Below, in pieces: positions 24,386-35,111 of a stretch of 64,000 nucleotides of DNA; position 1 is the first letter of the stretch; the number at the start of each line of letters is the position of its first letter. Where the stretch lies: the NCBI GenBank assembly GCA_030620095.1, contig JAUTXW010000868.1, positions 846,001-910,000 of the forward strand, in the 5' to 3' direction. The stretch comes from Kuschelorhynchus macadamiae (taxonomy: Eukaryota; Arthropoda; Insecta; Coleoptera; Curculionidae). A program made the position numbers and the translations under genes. A model generated the notes under the pieces. That model worked only from the letters and a program-made list of their open reading frames with translations, was not told where the DNA came from and searched no databases.

Positions 24386-24738
24386 GCGATACTGGATTTC
24401 GATAGCACATCACCTATCGATATATTTTAGTTATCGATGTCAAAAGTATTCGACTTATAGACATCTATCCCTATCGATAGTTCATTGTTCCCTGTCGGGA
24501 TATTTGCGAAAAAATATTCAAGAGCAAAAAATAAATCCTCATTGTAAATATGTAATTTGTTTATCCATAACTATTGATATTCTCGGCTACCTATCGATAT
24601 TATCAGCTACCCATCGGCATTATTGCACACATATCCCCACTTAACGTTATACCGATATTTTTTTATTTACCTACTGTTGTTTGATTGGTCGCTGCCCTAG
24701 CGATAACAATAGATATATCGATACATCGCCCATCCCTA
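24386..24738 (-). repeat. ATCG-rich interspersed element, copy 3 (right arm)
   Basis: This is the mirror of 19226-19605. It lacks the CCTATCGATAGGTAAAA stretch present in the left arm, one of the clearest differences between the arms. Confidence 0.65.
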
Positions 24739-24874
24739 TTTGTAACATCTTGATCAATCAATGTAATCGATAGATTTCAGTTTCTAATACAGTTGCAAAG
24801 GCAAGTTAGCTCCTGTGATGAGATTGGTTGCTGTTGGCGAGAGGCGAAGTATAAAAAATACTAAAGTTGAGCAT

Positions 24875-24960
24875 GGACTTCCTAGCCTGTCGGTAGGACA
24901 CTCGGCTTTGGACGAAAGAATAAAGACACGCATATGTGTTCGAATTCCCATACATACAGG
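24875..24960 (+). repeat. tRNA-like (SINE head type) segment, right arm
   Basis: TAGCCTGTCGGTAGGACACT resembles a tRNA A box / D arm with GG of the D loop, and TGTGTTCGAATTCC resembles the T arm B box (consensus GGTTCGANTCC, first G replaced). The spacing suits a tRNA. I do not see a proper acceptor stem, so this is more likely the 5' head of a tRNA-derived SINE than a functional tRNA. Confidence 0.5.
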
Positions 24961-25677
24961 CGGATGACATTTTTTAAGTTTTTTTTTAACAAAACTTGTA
25001 ATTAATAAATATTTAGGATTAGGTTAGGTTAGGATTGGTTAGATTTGCTGTAAAGAAACCTACAAAATTCCGAGTCTATATTAAACAATTGTACCAGAAA
25101 CTGAAATCTCGCGTATCCATCATGCAGGGAGGAGGAGTTTCAAGGTTTTAAGGTCCAATCTAATTTCCTCTTGTTTTCAGCGCATATAAAACAGAAAATT
25201 ATTTCTATAAAATTGCGAAATAAAGTACTTGGTATTTACTCATTGACATAAAATATAAAATGTGTAATATATTAAATCCTTTGGTAAGGCAAGACAGTTT
25301 AGATACAGTCTTTAATAAAGAGCTGCATATTGTATTACCACCAATTAATGAAATAGAAAATATATTTGGTAAGTTGCGGATTAATAACTTATGTACCGTA
25401 GTTTCATATGATTACATTACACTTAACTCCTAATATTAATCATATAATACTAACCTAGCTCGATAAAACTAAATTTCCAAAATTAATAAAATGGAAACAA
25501 TAATCAAACCAATCAATTTTGTGATATGCTCCTATAGGATAATTTTACATGGCGTCAATATTCAAGTCAATAAGGGGTCGCACTTAAAACCAACATCAAT
25601 ATTCAACTCAAATCTAAACAACTAATGATATTAATGAAACCCGTCGAGAGTTTTTGTAGAGTAGTCGAGCTAACAAA

Positions 25678-27100
25678 GGCGGCATTGCCATCTTATTAAG
25701 GATTATTTCGAGACGTACCTTTGAGATAAGTTTAGGAGGTTAGGGTGTTTTTGAGGGTATAGTAGAAGTAAACGTTATATTTTATAAAATTACAATACAA
25801 ATTTCATATTTAAGAAAAACCAGTCTTTTAACAAGAGTTTAAACAAATATGAAATAATTTCACCTAATGTACGGGATATTCTTTTACACAGGACACAACT
25901 AGGCACTGGCTTTTGCCACCAGCGCAGAAGTGCCTTAAATAATTTATTTAAATTTTGTTTTATTTATTTAAATTATAATAAAAATTAATAGTAATAGATT
26001 TAATACGTCTGTTTACGAAGAGCTTTAATTTTTTTTTAATCCAGGTTAGTCGAATGAAAGTTGCTGCCAAAATCTGAGAAAAAATCGCTTTGTGTTTTAA
26101 ATATATAGTTTCTGAACTTACAGGAATAATGGAAGATATAATTATTTTTTAATTACTTGCAGATGCAGTGCGCTCGCCCGACGAAGAGTTGCCGAATTCT
26201 TATTACACCGTAAGATGAGTTAATGTTCAAAATCAGAATACTACAGCTGCGTCTAGACAATTTAGTATTACTTATTAAATACTTAATCCATAAAATGACA
26301 ATTCTGACGGAGCAAGTGATAAGAATTGAAAATGAAAGTATTGTGATATTACTGCATCAATAAGTTAAGTACGTAGTTAAATAGGTTTTACGATCCTTTG
26401 TGTATCTAACGTTATGAAAGGCTTAGTTTTGGAATTTTTAAAATATAATTTTTCCTAATTCTGTACAATATTAACTATTTAAAATATTATAGCTACCTTG
26501 CCAAAATGTTGATGGAATCTATTAGCAGCAAAAGTCCGGCACTTTGCGTAGGATTAACGACAGCCATATTAGCAAAGTGTACAGAATTTTGCGGAATACA
26601 TATAAGTTGTTTCATTTGCCCTAACACTCGTGCTTTACCTATTCATCGATCCCCTCCTTCAACCCATTCCGCCTTCAAACTCACCAACCCGGCTGTTAAT
26701 GAGCAGGTATCACATTATTGAATTGCGAGGATACGATAGAGTCTGTTCTCAGAACGTCGAGCTGACGAGCGCTTTGCTTGCACCAGTTTCGGCAGCGTTA
26801 TACAGTATATCTTTATTTTGCGGTTACTGTATTTTATTTAGATCTACAGATTTTTAGAATTATTTTTTTGCAGAAGTCAAGTTTGAAAGAACGCTCTTGG
26901 ATTTACAGCCCATAGATACGCTGACAACGGCAGAACAATATTCCACTTCTATTAAAATTTGTTCAAATTTGCGGTTTGCATATTAGTCAAAATAGTTTCA
27001 CCAATTACCATTGATTATAGAACTCGTTTACAATGAACTATGATCATCTGCAAAACAATCTGGATTTTATGGGAGCTGAGAAGCAAAAACACTTTTAAAC
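25678..27100. other. Intergenic sequence, nothing recognised
   Basis: Two overlapping short frames at 26506-26857 have no domain that I recognise. No terminal repeats or RNA genes are evident. Confidence 0.4.
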
Positions 27101-27104
27101 AAAA

Positions 27105-27566
27105 ACATAATATTTTTAATAATTTGATGTATACTGTAAAGGGAGAAATAGTATAAATATTTATTTACCTGAAATCTCAATCAAGATTGCATAGAAAAAA
27201 TTTCTGGTCAATTTCTATTGTCGTGGTCATGCGAAAAACCCAACTTCGATACAGTTTTCTCAGTCATTCAAAAACATGTTTGCTATTACACATTTTGACT
27301 AATCTGACGGTGCAAATATTATATCATATTTTTAATAATTTGTTGTATAATAAGTTGTAAACTGTAATGGTAGAAATGTAACACATTAGTTAAAGGTGTT
27401 GATGCATTCAGCAAAGTGTTAAGGGAGAAAGAGTATAAATATTTATTTACCAGAAATGAAATGAGATATTGCGGTGGTCATGCGAAAAATCCAACCCTGA
27501 TACAGTTTTCTCGATCATTCAAAAACGAGTTTGCTCTTACAAATTTTGTCGAATCTGACGGTACAA
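27105..27566 (+). repeat. Two imperfect direct repeats of about 220 bp
   Basis: The segment from ATATTTTTAATAATTTGATG (27105) through AAGGGAGAAATAGTATAAAT, GTGGTCATGCGAAAAACCCA and TTTTGACTAATCTGACGGTG recurs, in the same order and with an extra ~60-70 bases, at about 27326-27566. No coding signal. Confidence 0.8.
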
Positions 27567-27703
27567 ACTACTATGATGGACGTTAATGGGGTGCTAATTA
27601 ATCTGACCCCTGATTGTATTGAAGACTTATGCATAGCTTCTCCTAAATACTCCCCACTTTTTAGTTTTTTATTTATTTATTCCTTTATTGCCAACAATAT
27701 CAA

Positions 27704-28500
27704 TTAAATTGAATAAACAACTTGACAAATGCATATCATAGCGACTAAAATAATAAATACTAAAACCTTCCTTTTGAATCCCTCTGTTCCCTCAATATTC
27801 TTAATTTCAGCTGGTAACAAGGAAAACGCCTTAATTGCCATGTAACCCGGTCCTCTATCAAAAAGAGCCGATCTGTGTGAAGTGATTCGAAAATCACCTC
27901 TGCCCCGCGTTTCCATTGACATAGTCTCAGAATACTGATCACAATTTAATGGATGTGAGATTCTGTTTTTTTATGAACATTACAAGCGCCACAAAATATA
28001 AAGAAGGCAAAGTTGGAATTTCTAGTTCACAAACATGCACTCTAGAAGATTCTCTTCGGTGAAGCTTCAGCATGCATCTAATAATGCGTTTTTGGGTTTT
28101 AAAGACATTTGTAGAAAAACGAGATGACCCCCAAAATATTAATCCGTAGTTGAGTAGAGATTGCACATGGGCAAAGTAGAAGAGTCTAATACAGTAAGTA
28201 GATACTATGGATCGAAGCCTACGTATAAGACCACTGGTACTATTTAGCCTTGACTGAATGTAACTAATATGGTGTTCCTAGCTCAAAACAGAGTCCATGT
28301 GAAATAAATTTAATTGAAGAAACAACTGGTATAGATTTACGGTTCGTTTTTATATATAAGGATTGGCCATTTTCGCTGGTTTTTCCAACGGTTAAAAGTC
28401 TTGTTTTATCAGGACTTAATTTATGATGATTGGTAAATAAATAAAACATTTTATAAGTTGTTTTATGCAATACCTATGTAATAGCGCCATTTTTTATTAC
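27704..28500 (-). pseudogene. Non-LTR retrotransposon RT C-terminal relic
   Basis: On the minus strand the order is KLSPDKTRLL followed by SIPVVSSIKF (consensus N-x-x-K-T-x-x-L, then I-x-x-V-x-x-x-K-F-L-G). After a frameshift near 28270 come HISYIQSRLNSTSGLIRRLR and FAHVQSLLNYGLIFWGSS, then VFKTQKRIIRCMLKLHRRES, and IPTLPSLYFVALVMFIKK, the typical C-terminal part of Jockey/CR1-like reverse transcriptases (x-Y-G-x-x-x-W-G, Q-K-R-x-x-R, L-P-S-L-Y). The tail GPGYMAIKAFSLLPAEIKNI matches the G-x-x-x-x-N-x-L-P region. Frameshifts, and the loss of the Y-A-D-D box and endonuclease, mark it as a 5'-truncated dead copy. Confidence 0.85.
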
Positions 28501-29830
28501 GAGGGATTATATGTAAGGATGTAACAATTAAAGAGGTACGTTTGAAAACATATGCCAGTCGAACATAAAGGTTTTTTAAAATTGCATAAGGTACCTAAGC
28601 TAGAATAAAATGAAAATTGCCCACATCATTGATTTTTATTATTGTAGTTTGTTGATAAACATGTCATTTTAAGAATTCACTCTGTTTCTATTTTACTATT
28701 GTAATAAATTAAATTTCAAACAAATAGGAACGTGTTGTTTCTAGTCTCGATCAAAACTTTTAAAAGTTCTATTTTTATAAGTAATTTATTATTAAGTTAT
28801 ATAATAAGTGGAAAGTACCGGTCGTAAAAAAGAAATAAATCCCAGCATTGTACCTCTAATTATAAACAGGTATACCAATCATCAACACCTATAATGTGAT
28901 ATTTTATGTACGGTCATTTGAATAGTTTGCGGCTACAATAAGACTACCTTATAGATTTTTTTATAAAATTTTCTTTGTCTGCTTCACGGCCAATTTCATA
29001 GTATAATTTAAAGGTCCTTTAAAATTAAAGTCTCTGAGTTAACCTTTAATTTTGGCATTTGTGTCAAATTTTTGGAAACTTCTTGCATCCAAATTTGTAA
29101 TTTTGACTAAATCGTCTCACCCCCACCCCACTCAATGTAGAAGTTCTTCACTTACCATATAAAAAAGACGATGATTAAGATAAGCGATAAGAAGAATGTG
29201 AATTAACCTTTGATTTTATATATAGAACACCCCGAAAAAAATTACCCAAGTCCGATTTTGACTGTGAGGGATAATTAGAATTTTACAAAAATGGAACATT
29301 TTTAAGAAATAACAAACCGCTCATTAAAAAGCAGACATTTAAAGCTTTCCAGTGATACCAAATATAGAGTAATATCGTAATGTCTAAAGTTTTTATTTTT
29401 TATTATACACCACATATAGAAAACAAAGTTTTCAATATAACAATATTGTTCCAAACCCACTATGGACGATAAAACCATACTTGACAAAACACCAATTTAT
29501 AGAAACACGCTGAAATATATCAAACCGTAAAAATATTAAGCAAAGAAATCAATAATTTTTTTGGAAAGTTTGCAAGTCAACCACGGATTTCCCCTTTAAT
29601 AGTAATCTGTGTATCTTATCTAGAGTGCAAAGCAATGTATTTCCACTTAAGAAAGAATATTGTCTTGAACGTGATATTTCGAAAATGGCGATTTTACTTT
29701 GCGCTCGAAAAAACATGCATAACTTTTTCTAGAGTCGCAACCTCTTTTTGAAAACCAAATCTTCATTATAAAATACGTAGTTTTACAATATTTCTTGTTG
29801 GTTGTCTAAACAGTGCTTGTATATAATTAT
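28501..29830. other. Intergenic AT-rich sequence, nothing recognised
   Basis: No coding similarity, RNA gene or paired termini are seen. Confidence 0.4.
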
Positions 29831-30048
29831 ATACAGGGTGTCTATTTTAGGGTATACCACTATTGCTACCTCCTAAACGGCAAGAGATACAATGTTGGTT
29901 AAAGAAAAAGTGTCCTTTATGGAGGACGTTAACAATCCGTTTACAGTTTTTTAATTTTTTCTTTGTTCCTGAAATACCGGGGATTTTGCAAAATTGCCCA
30001 AAATTATTTTATTAAATATTTCAAAAAGTTTGTATTTTGGAAAAAGGT

Positions 30049-30373
30049 GTTATACAACACTTACTTACTTTAATGTTCTCTAATCAACATTATTAAATAA
30101 AGATATTTATGAAGAAGCCCATTCTTTCAGTGAAAAGCCAGAGTCGTACTAGAAAAAGGAAACATGAAGATAAATATAACAGTACGAAACGTCGATAAAA
30201 ATGTTCTTGGTGTATATTGATGTGTTAACTGTAAACTGTTCTTCAAGAAAATGGAATAAAAAATGCAGGTCCGTATATAAAAAAATGATGGTGGTGGCCG
30301 GTAGACGAAAGGTCGGATTGAATTAAGGGCGCCATTTTGTAGGGAACATTAAAGTAAGTAAGTGTTGTATAAC
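30049..30373. mobile_element. Small element with 30-bp perfect terminal inverted repeats
   Basis: 30049-30078 (starting GTTATACAACACTTACTTAC) is the exact reverse complement of 30344-30373. The 325-bp unit has no coding capacity and could be a MITE. An upstream motif ACAGGGTGTCTATTTTAGGG at about 29834 is of the kind found at ends of insect DNA transposons, so the true element may be larger. No target duplication could be confirmed. Confidence 0.55.
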
Positions 30374-30429
30374 AAAATTATTACTCAAATTTATTTCAAC
30401 TTATGCACAAATTTCAAGTGTTAAATAGG

Positions 30430-31680
30430 AATGAATTGGTAACATTTTGGTATGAAAACAAAATGGCGTCCTAATAAAATGTTTAAATAATGAGCCTGAA
30501 AAAACTACTTATTAGATTAATTTTAAATTTTGTGCAAGTATTAAGTGTTATATAGAGATAACCTGTTAAAGTTGTGGTACCAATTCAAGATGACGAACGA
30601 AAATGACGACCAACAATTTTTTAAAAAAAATCTTATTCAATTCGCTTTAAATTTCTCAGAAAAATTAAATGGGATATAGGGATAAACTGGTACGAATTCT
30701 AAATGACGTAACGAAATGGCGGTGTATGTCAATGTAAAGGAACATCGTGAAAAAATGGTCTCCCGCGATTTTTTAAGATCTTCACGTTTCGGGGTCTCTA
30801 TATGCCGGAAAACAGGTTTTCTCAATTCCGTCTGTCTGTCTGGCTGTTTGCGGCATAGATAAAAACTACTGACTCGATTGACTTCAAATTTTGCTCGAAA
30901 ATTAAAAGTCATATGGGATTGACCTGGTAACATTTTGATAAAAATCCAATATGGCGAAACAAAATGGCGCCCTTGTCAAAAATTATTACTAAAACACTAC
31001 TTATCCAATTTACCTCAAAACAAGATAGTAATTCACTAGAAAATTTTGGTACGAATCCAAGACGGCGTCTTAATAAAATATATAAAAATTCAGCCTGAAA
31101 AAACTTATTAGATTAACTTTAATAATTAATAATTTAATTAACTGAAATTTTGTGCAAGCATTAATTGTGGTATAGAGATGAACTGGTAAAATTATGGTAC
31201 GAATTCAAGATGGCGGAGCAAATGAAATATTTGTAATCGTGAAAAAATGGCAGGTTTTACATATCTTTACGTTTTAGTATCCCTAGATGCCATAAACATG
31301 TTTTCTCCATTCCGTTTGTTTGTCTGTCTGTTAGTTCGCGGCGTAGCTAAAAGTACTTACCCGATTGACAAATTTTGGTCAAAAATTATTTTGTCAAAAA
31401 TATGACGAAAAATTATTTTGGAAAAAATCCAATATGATAAAATGGGGGCCTAGTGAAATGTTAAAAAAATCAAGGAACCAACCTGTAATATATTGGTATG
31501 AATCCAAGAGAGCAAAACAAAATGGCGGCCTAGTAAACTATTTAAAAAAATCGGTCTGAAAAACTACTTATTACATTAATTTTAAATTTTGGGCATCCAT
31601 TAACTGTGATAAACTGGTGAAATTCCGATATGGTGGAACAAAATGGCGGGCTATAAAAATGTTTGAAAAGACAGTATACT
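30430..31680 (+). repeat. Array of diverged ~130-bp monomers marked by AAAATGGCG
   Basis: The order [GGTAACATTTTGGTATGAA...CAAAATGGCG...CTACTTATTAGATTAATTTT...GATAAACTGG] recurs roughly every 125-140 bases, heavily diverged, with about 8-9 monomers. Interspersed are two copies of a different segment containing ATGCCGGAAAACAGG or ATGCCATAAACATG followed by TCTGTCTGTCTG. The same family occurs inverted at 41981-43010 and 52466-53495. Confidence 0.7.
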
Positions 31681-31689
31681 AAATAACCA

Positions 31690-32260
31690 TGTGCGGAACC
31701 AAATGGGGTTACATTTTACTATTCCTAATGGAAGGAAATATTCATGACGTGGGAAGTTCCGGGTAGAGGAAATTTACCGATTTTTTAACTTGCAATAAAA
31801 TTGTTACAAACAAATGTAAATTGATTATCATTCAGCCTAGACTATATTTATAAATTATCAGCGAGGACGACATGAAATAGATTGCTAATACTAACTAAAT
31901 AAATTAATATTCTAGCCGCAGGACAATTAATGTCTGTTCAACCACCGATCAAATAAAAAGCAGGATATAAAAACAATTATTTTTCAGGTGCTCAAAAAAG
32001 TTATTAATCAAACTGTAGATTTTTTAACAGGTTTATATGTTTAAATGATTGTACACACAATAAGAGGACTTGGATTGTTAAGCCGCATACTTTTAATCTA
32101 ACCTCGAACCTTAAGAGTTTATTAGTATCTAGGCTGATATCTCTTAGGAGACATACTGTCTTAACGACTTTTTTCTACTCCTATATTAGTACACATTCTC
32201 TTACAGTTTACGCAATAAGTAAATCCATTTTTTCACATAGTTGTGCGTTATAATAATACA
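31690..32260. other. Intergenic sequence left of the hAT element
   Basis: Nothing recognised. It ends in CACAGTGT (32261-32268), the left copy of the hAT target duplication. Confidence 0.5.
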
Positions 32261-32284
32261 CACAGTGTCAGAGCCGGGCAGTAT

Positions 32285-32580
32285 TTGTTTTTTTAAATCC
32301 TTTTTTGTATTTAAATACTTTTTAGTATTTAAATACCGTGTAATTAAATACCCAGAGCAAAAAGGATTGAGTATTTAGTATGTCAAATACTTTCAAAAAG
32401 TAATTAGTATTTAGTATTTAAAATTGTATTTCATTACATGCAAAAAGTATTTAAATACATTTTCTGTATTTAAATACATTTTATGTATTTAAATACAAAA
32501 ATAAAGGATTGAAATATTTGTATTTAAATTTACCATATGTATTTAAATCCTTTCTATATGACCGTTAAATACTTTGTTGC
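32285..32580. repeat. hAT left subterminal repeats
   Basis: More than ten close variants of GTATTTAAATAC (self-complementary) and TTAGTATTTA lie within about 300 bases of the left end. By analogy with other hAT elements they are candidate transposase-binding sites; that role is inferred. Confidence 0.85.
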
Positions 32581-32584
32581 TAAG

Positions 32585-32851
32585 CTGCAGCGCCGTCAAT
32601 CAAAACGCAGTTCTAAGAAGTCATGCCCATGCATGCGTCATCACGTTTTGGCGGTATATCGTCTTCCGCGCCTCGCTACTGGCTATGTCGAGATTCGCGA
32701 GGTCGCGACGCAATGACTCAATTTATGTGTGCCGCCTCACGATAAACATGTGACATGTGATGCCCTGTTTACCAGTTATTTAGTGAGTTTAGAGTGACTA
32801 TTTGGGGTAGAGACATATTATTTTTCGTTCATAGGTGTTTAAGATATAAAG
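32585..32851 (+). promoter_or_regulatory. Predicted hAT promoter region and non-coding exon 1
   Basis: This GC-richer patch inside the AT-rich element sits just inside the left subterminal repeats and ends in a strong 5' splice site, AAAG|GTAAGTTAC, with the intron beginning at 32852. No coding frame crosses it. The promoter assignment rests on position and base composition only. Confidence 0.45.
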
Positions 32852-35102
32852 GTAAGTTACTTTTTGTTTATATAATTATATAAGTATACCTACCTACCTA
32901 CTTAATTAAATATTATTAGTGGCAGAATAATGTAAACAATGGCTGTGGCTTCAAGTTACAAATGGTAAAACAATATTTTTGTTAGATTGTTAGGCGGTTT
33001 GATGAAAATAATAATTTCGCCTGGTAGCAGGTTGCACAACGAAATATCGTGTCGTTAGTTTTTAAAGGAATTGAAACCATTTGAAATGTGGTAAATAAGG
33101 GCCAATCGATTAGAGGACGGGACGTTTGGATATTTTTTTAACAAATATAATTTAGGGTCTGATGGTGAATCTGAATATGGGGTAAATTGGTAGAAACCAG
33201 CAATTTTTTCTTACTTATCGAGTAATTTGTCGATTGTTGATTTAAAGGTTTTAATTTTTCATTATACATATTTAACAAAAATAATAAGTAAGGATATAAA
33301 TATGAGGAAATGAAATTTTAAAAAAATTATACAGGGGGGCAGTCCGGGCAGTTATTATTACTCAAAAACTATGTATGCTAAACCTTGGAGAAAAATTTTT
33401 TTTTTCAAACAAATCCAATTGTAACCTTAATAATTAACAAATATTTTTTTTGTTTTTCTTCCTGTAAGCCGATGTATAAATTAAAAGTTGAAAGGCTGTA
33501 GTGTATTCTTAATTAAATTTGGCCAACCGCATACGACTCGGAATATGATTTTTTTAGTTTTATTATTATTAGGCACAAATATGTAAAAAATGTTTTCTAA
33601 TTTAACCGGTCCAATATTTTTCACCGTTTCCAAGATTCCAAAGTTAATCATTTTCCAAAAGGGTACACCCAAAAAACCGATAAACCGTTTTTTTTTTGCG
33701 ATTTTGAGATTAATTCAAAAAAGGCTTTGAAACAAAATTTACACTGTGTTTCAAATTAAATTGAAACCTTTTTTAACTTTATTATTTTTCTTATTTTTTG
33801 ACTGATTTTAAATATTTTCCGAGTTACTTTTAAAATCTCATCTTATTTTTTTGTACAGGGATTTTTGGGCACTTTTGCAGGGTATCTGGCTTATTTTGAG
33901 AGACAGAGTGATGCGGTTTTCGCGACACTATGCAACTTTTTTGTGAAACTCACAATGCCAAAAACAAAATAATGTTCACAGCCCTCTTCGTTTCTGGATA
34001 CAGGGCGATCTTAAAATTTTGCATTTTTGACCCCCCCCCTCGTATCTCGGTTATCTTTTAATATATCGTAAAGGTAAAAATTGGTTCTTATGCAGTTTTT
34101 TACGTAGAATCCAGTGACGTAACCAGATTTTCTCTAGGACCTGCCATTTTTTAAATTTGACCCAAACCTATGTTTTTTTAAATACGGACGTGGGTTTTTT
34201 ATTTCATTTTTTTGAAGTCCATTTCCTCCCAAATACAACGGTGTATCACACATGCCTAAAAAAAAATTTGTTTTTTAAACAGCTGGATCCGTATACCCAT
34301 GTCTCTCTGCTAATACATTATGCCTTATGTGAGTTTTCTTTATTACTCATTTTTGGTAAACTGTTATAAAATTGTTGTATTTGGAAGGTAATAGGCTTCA
34401 AAAAAATAATATAAAAATACAGGTCGGTATTTAAAAACACATATAGGTATAGGCGTATAGGTTTGGGTCAAATTTTAAAAATGGCAGGTCCTAGAGAAAA
34501 TCTAATTACGTCACTGGATTCTACGTAAAAAACTGCATAACAACCAATTTTTACCTTTACGATTTATGTTAAAAGATAACCGAGATACGAGGGGGGATCA
34601 AAAATGCAAATTTTTTTAAATTGCCCCGTATCTCAGAAACGATGAGGCGGGCTATGAAAATTGTGTTATTGGCATTGTAAGTTTCACAAAAAAGTAGCAT
34701 AGTGTCGCGAAAACCGCATCACTCTATCTCTCAAAATAAGCCAGATACCCTGCAAAAGTGCCCAAAATTGGACACCCTCCACAGGGTACGTAAAAAAAAT
34801 TTAATTTTTCTAAAATATTGATTTTAAAGTCGTTGCAAAAACATGAAATCCTAGAAATATTTTAATCACCTGATTTTTGCAACGACCTTAGAATCAAGGT
34901 TTTACAAAGATTCGATTTTTTGTCCACCCTGTACAAAAAAATAAGTCGAAATTTTACAAGTAACTCAGAAATAATTCAACTAAAATATTTCTATAAAATC
35001 GGTCAAAAAATAAGAAAAATAATAGTTTTAGGGTTTGGTCTTAAACCCTACCATTCATAATAAAGCCTTAAAATATTTTCTTATTTCACCACTTTGTTAC
35101 AG
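32852..35102 (+). other. Predicted intron of the hAT transposase gene
   Basis: The donor GTAAGTTAC at 32852 pairs with a pyrimidine-rich acceptor TTTCACCACTTTGTTACAG ending at 35102. The first ATG of the long frame follows nine bases later at 35112. This would remove the 2.25 kb separating the promoter-like patch from the coding exon. A cDNA spanning the junction would confirm it. Confidence 0.55.
33778..35025. repeat. Foldback (long inverted repeat) element nested in the hAT intron
   Basis: Sequence from TTATTTTTCTTATTTTTTGA (about 33780) through AGACAGAGTGATGCGGTTTT, CTCGTATCTCGGTTATCTTT and CAGTGACGTAACCAGATTTT (to 34190) reappears reverse complemented from about 34420 to 35025. The right arm has an extra ~130-bp insert (34793-34930) that contains its own hairpin, with AAAGTCGTTGCAAAAA against TTTTTGCAACGACCTT. 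Confidence 0.85.
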
Positions 35103-35111
35103 GATTTGACC

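Larger units (their letters stand above)
22024..25677 (-). repeat. Right arm of the 7.4-kb palindrome
   Basis: This is the reverse complement of 18287-21954 with a small number of substitutions and short indels. The 69-bp spacer between the arms (21955-22023) contains TTGATCAAAAAACACTATTT, a near copy of a motif inside each arm (about 21763 and its mirror). Confidence 0.97.

Noticed and set aside
26506..26857. Two overlapping 71- and 75-codon frames
   Set aside because: No recognisable domain, no splice context and no duplicate to test conservation.
35094..35111. Six extra codons upstream of ATG 35112 in the hAT frame
   Set aside because: They start with TTG and overlap the predicted 3' splice site, so they are probably intron and exon edge.
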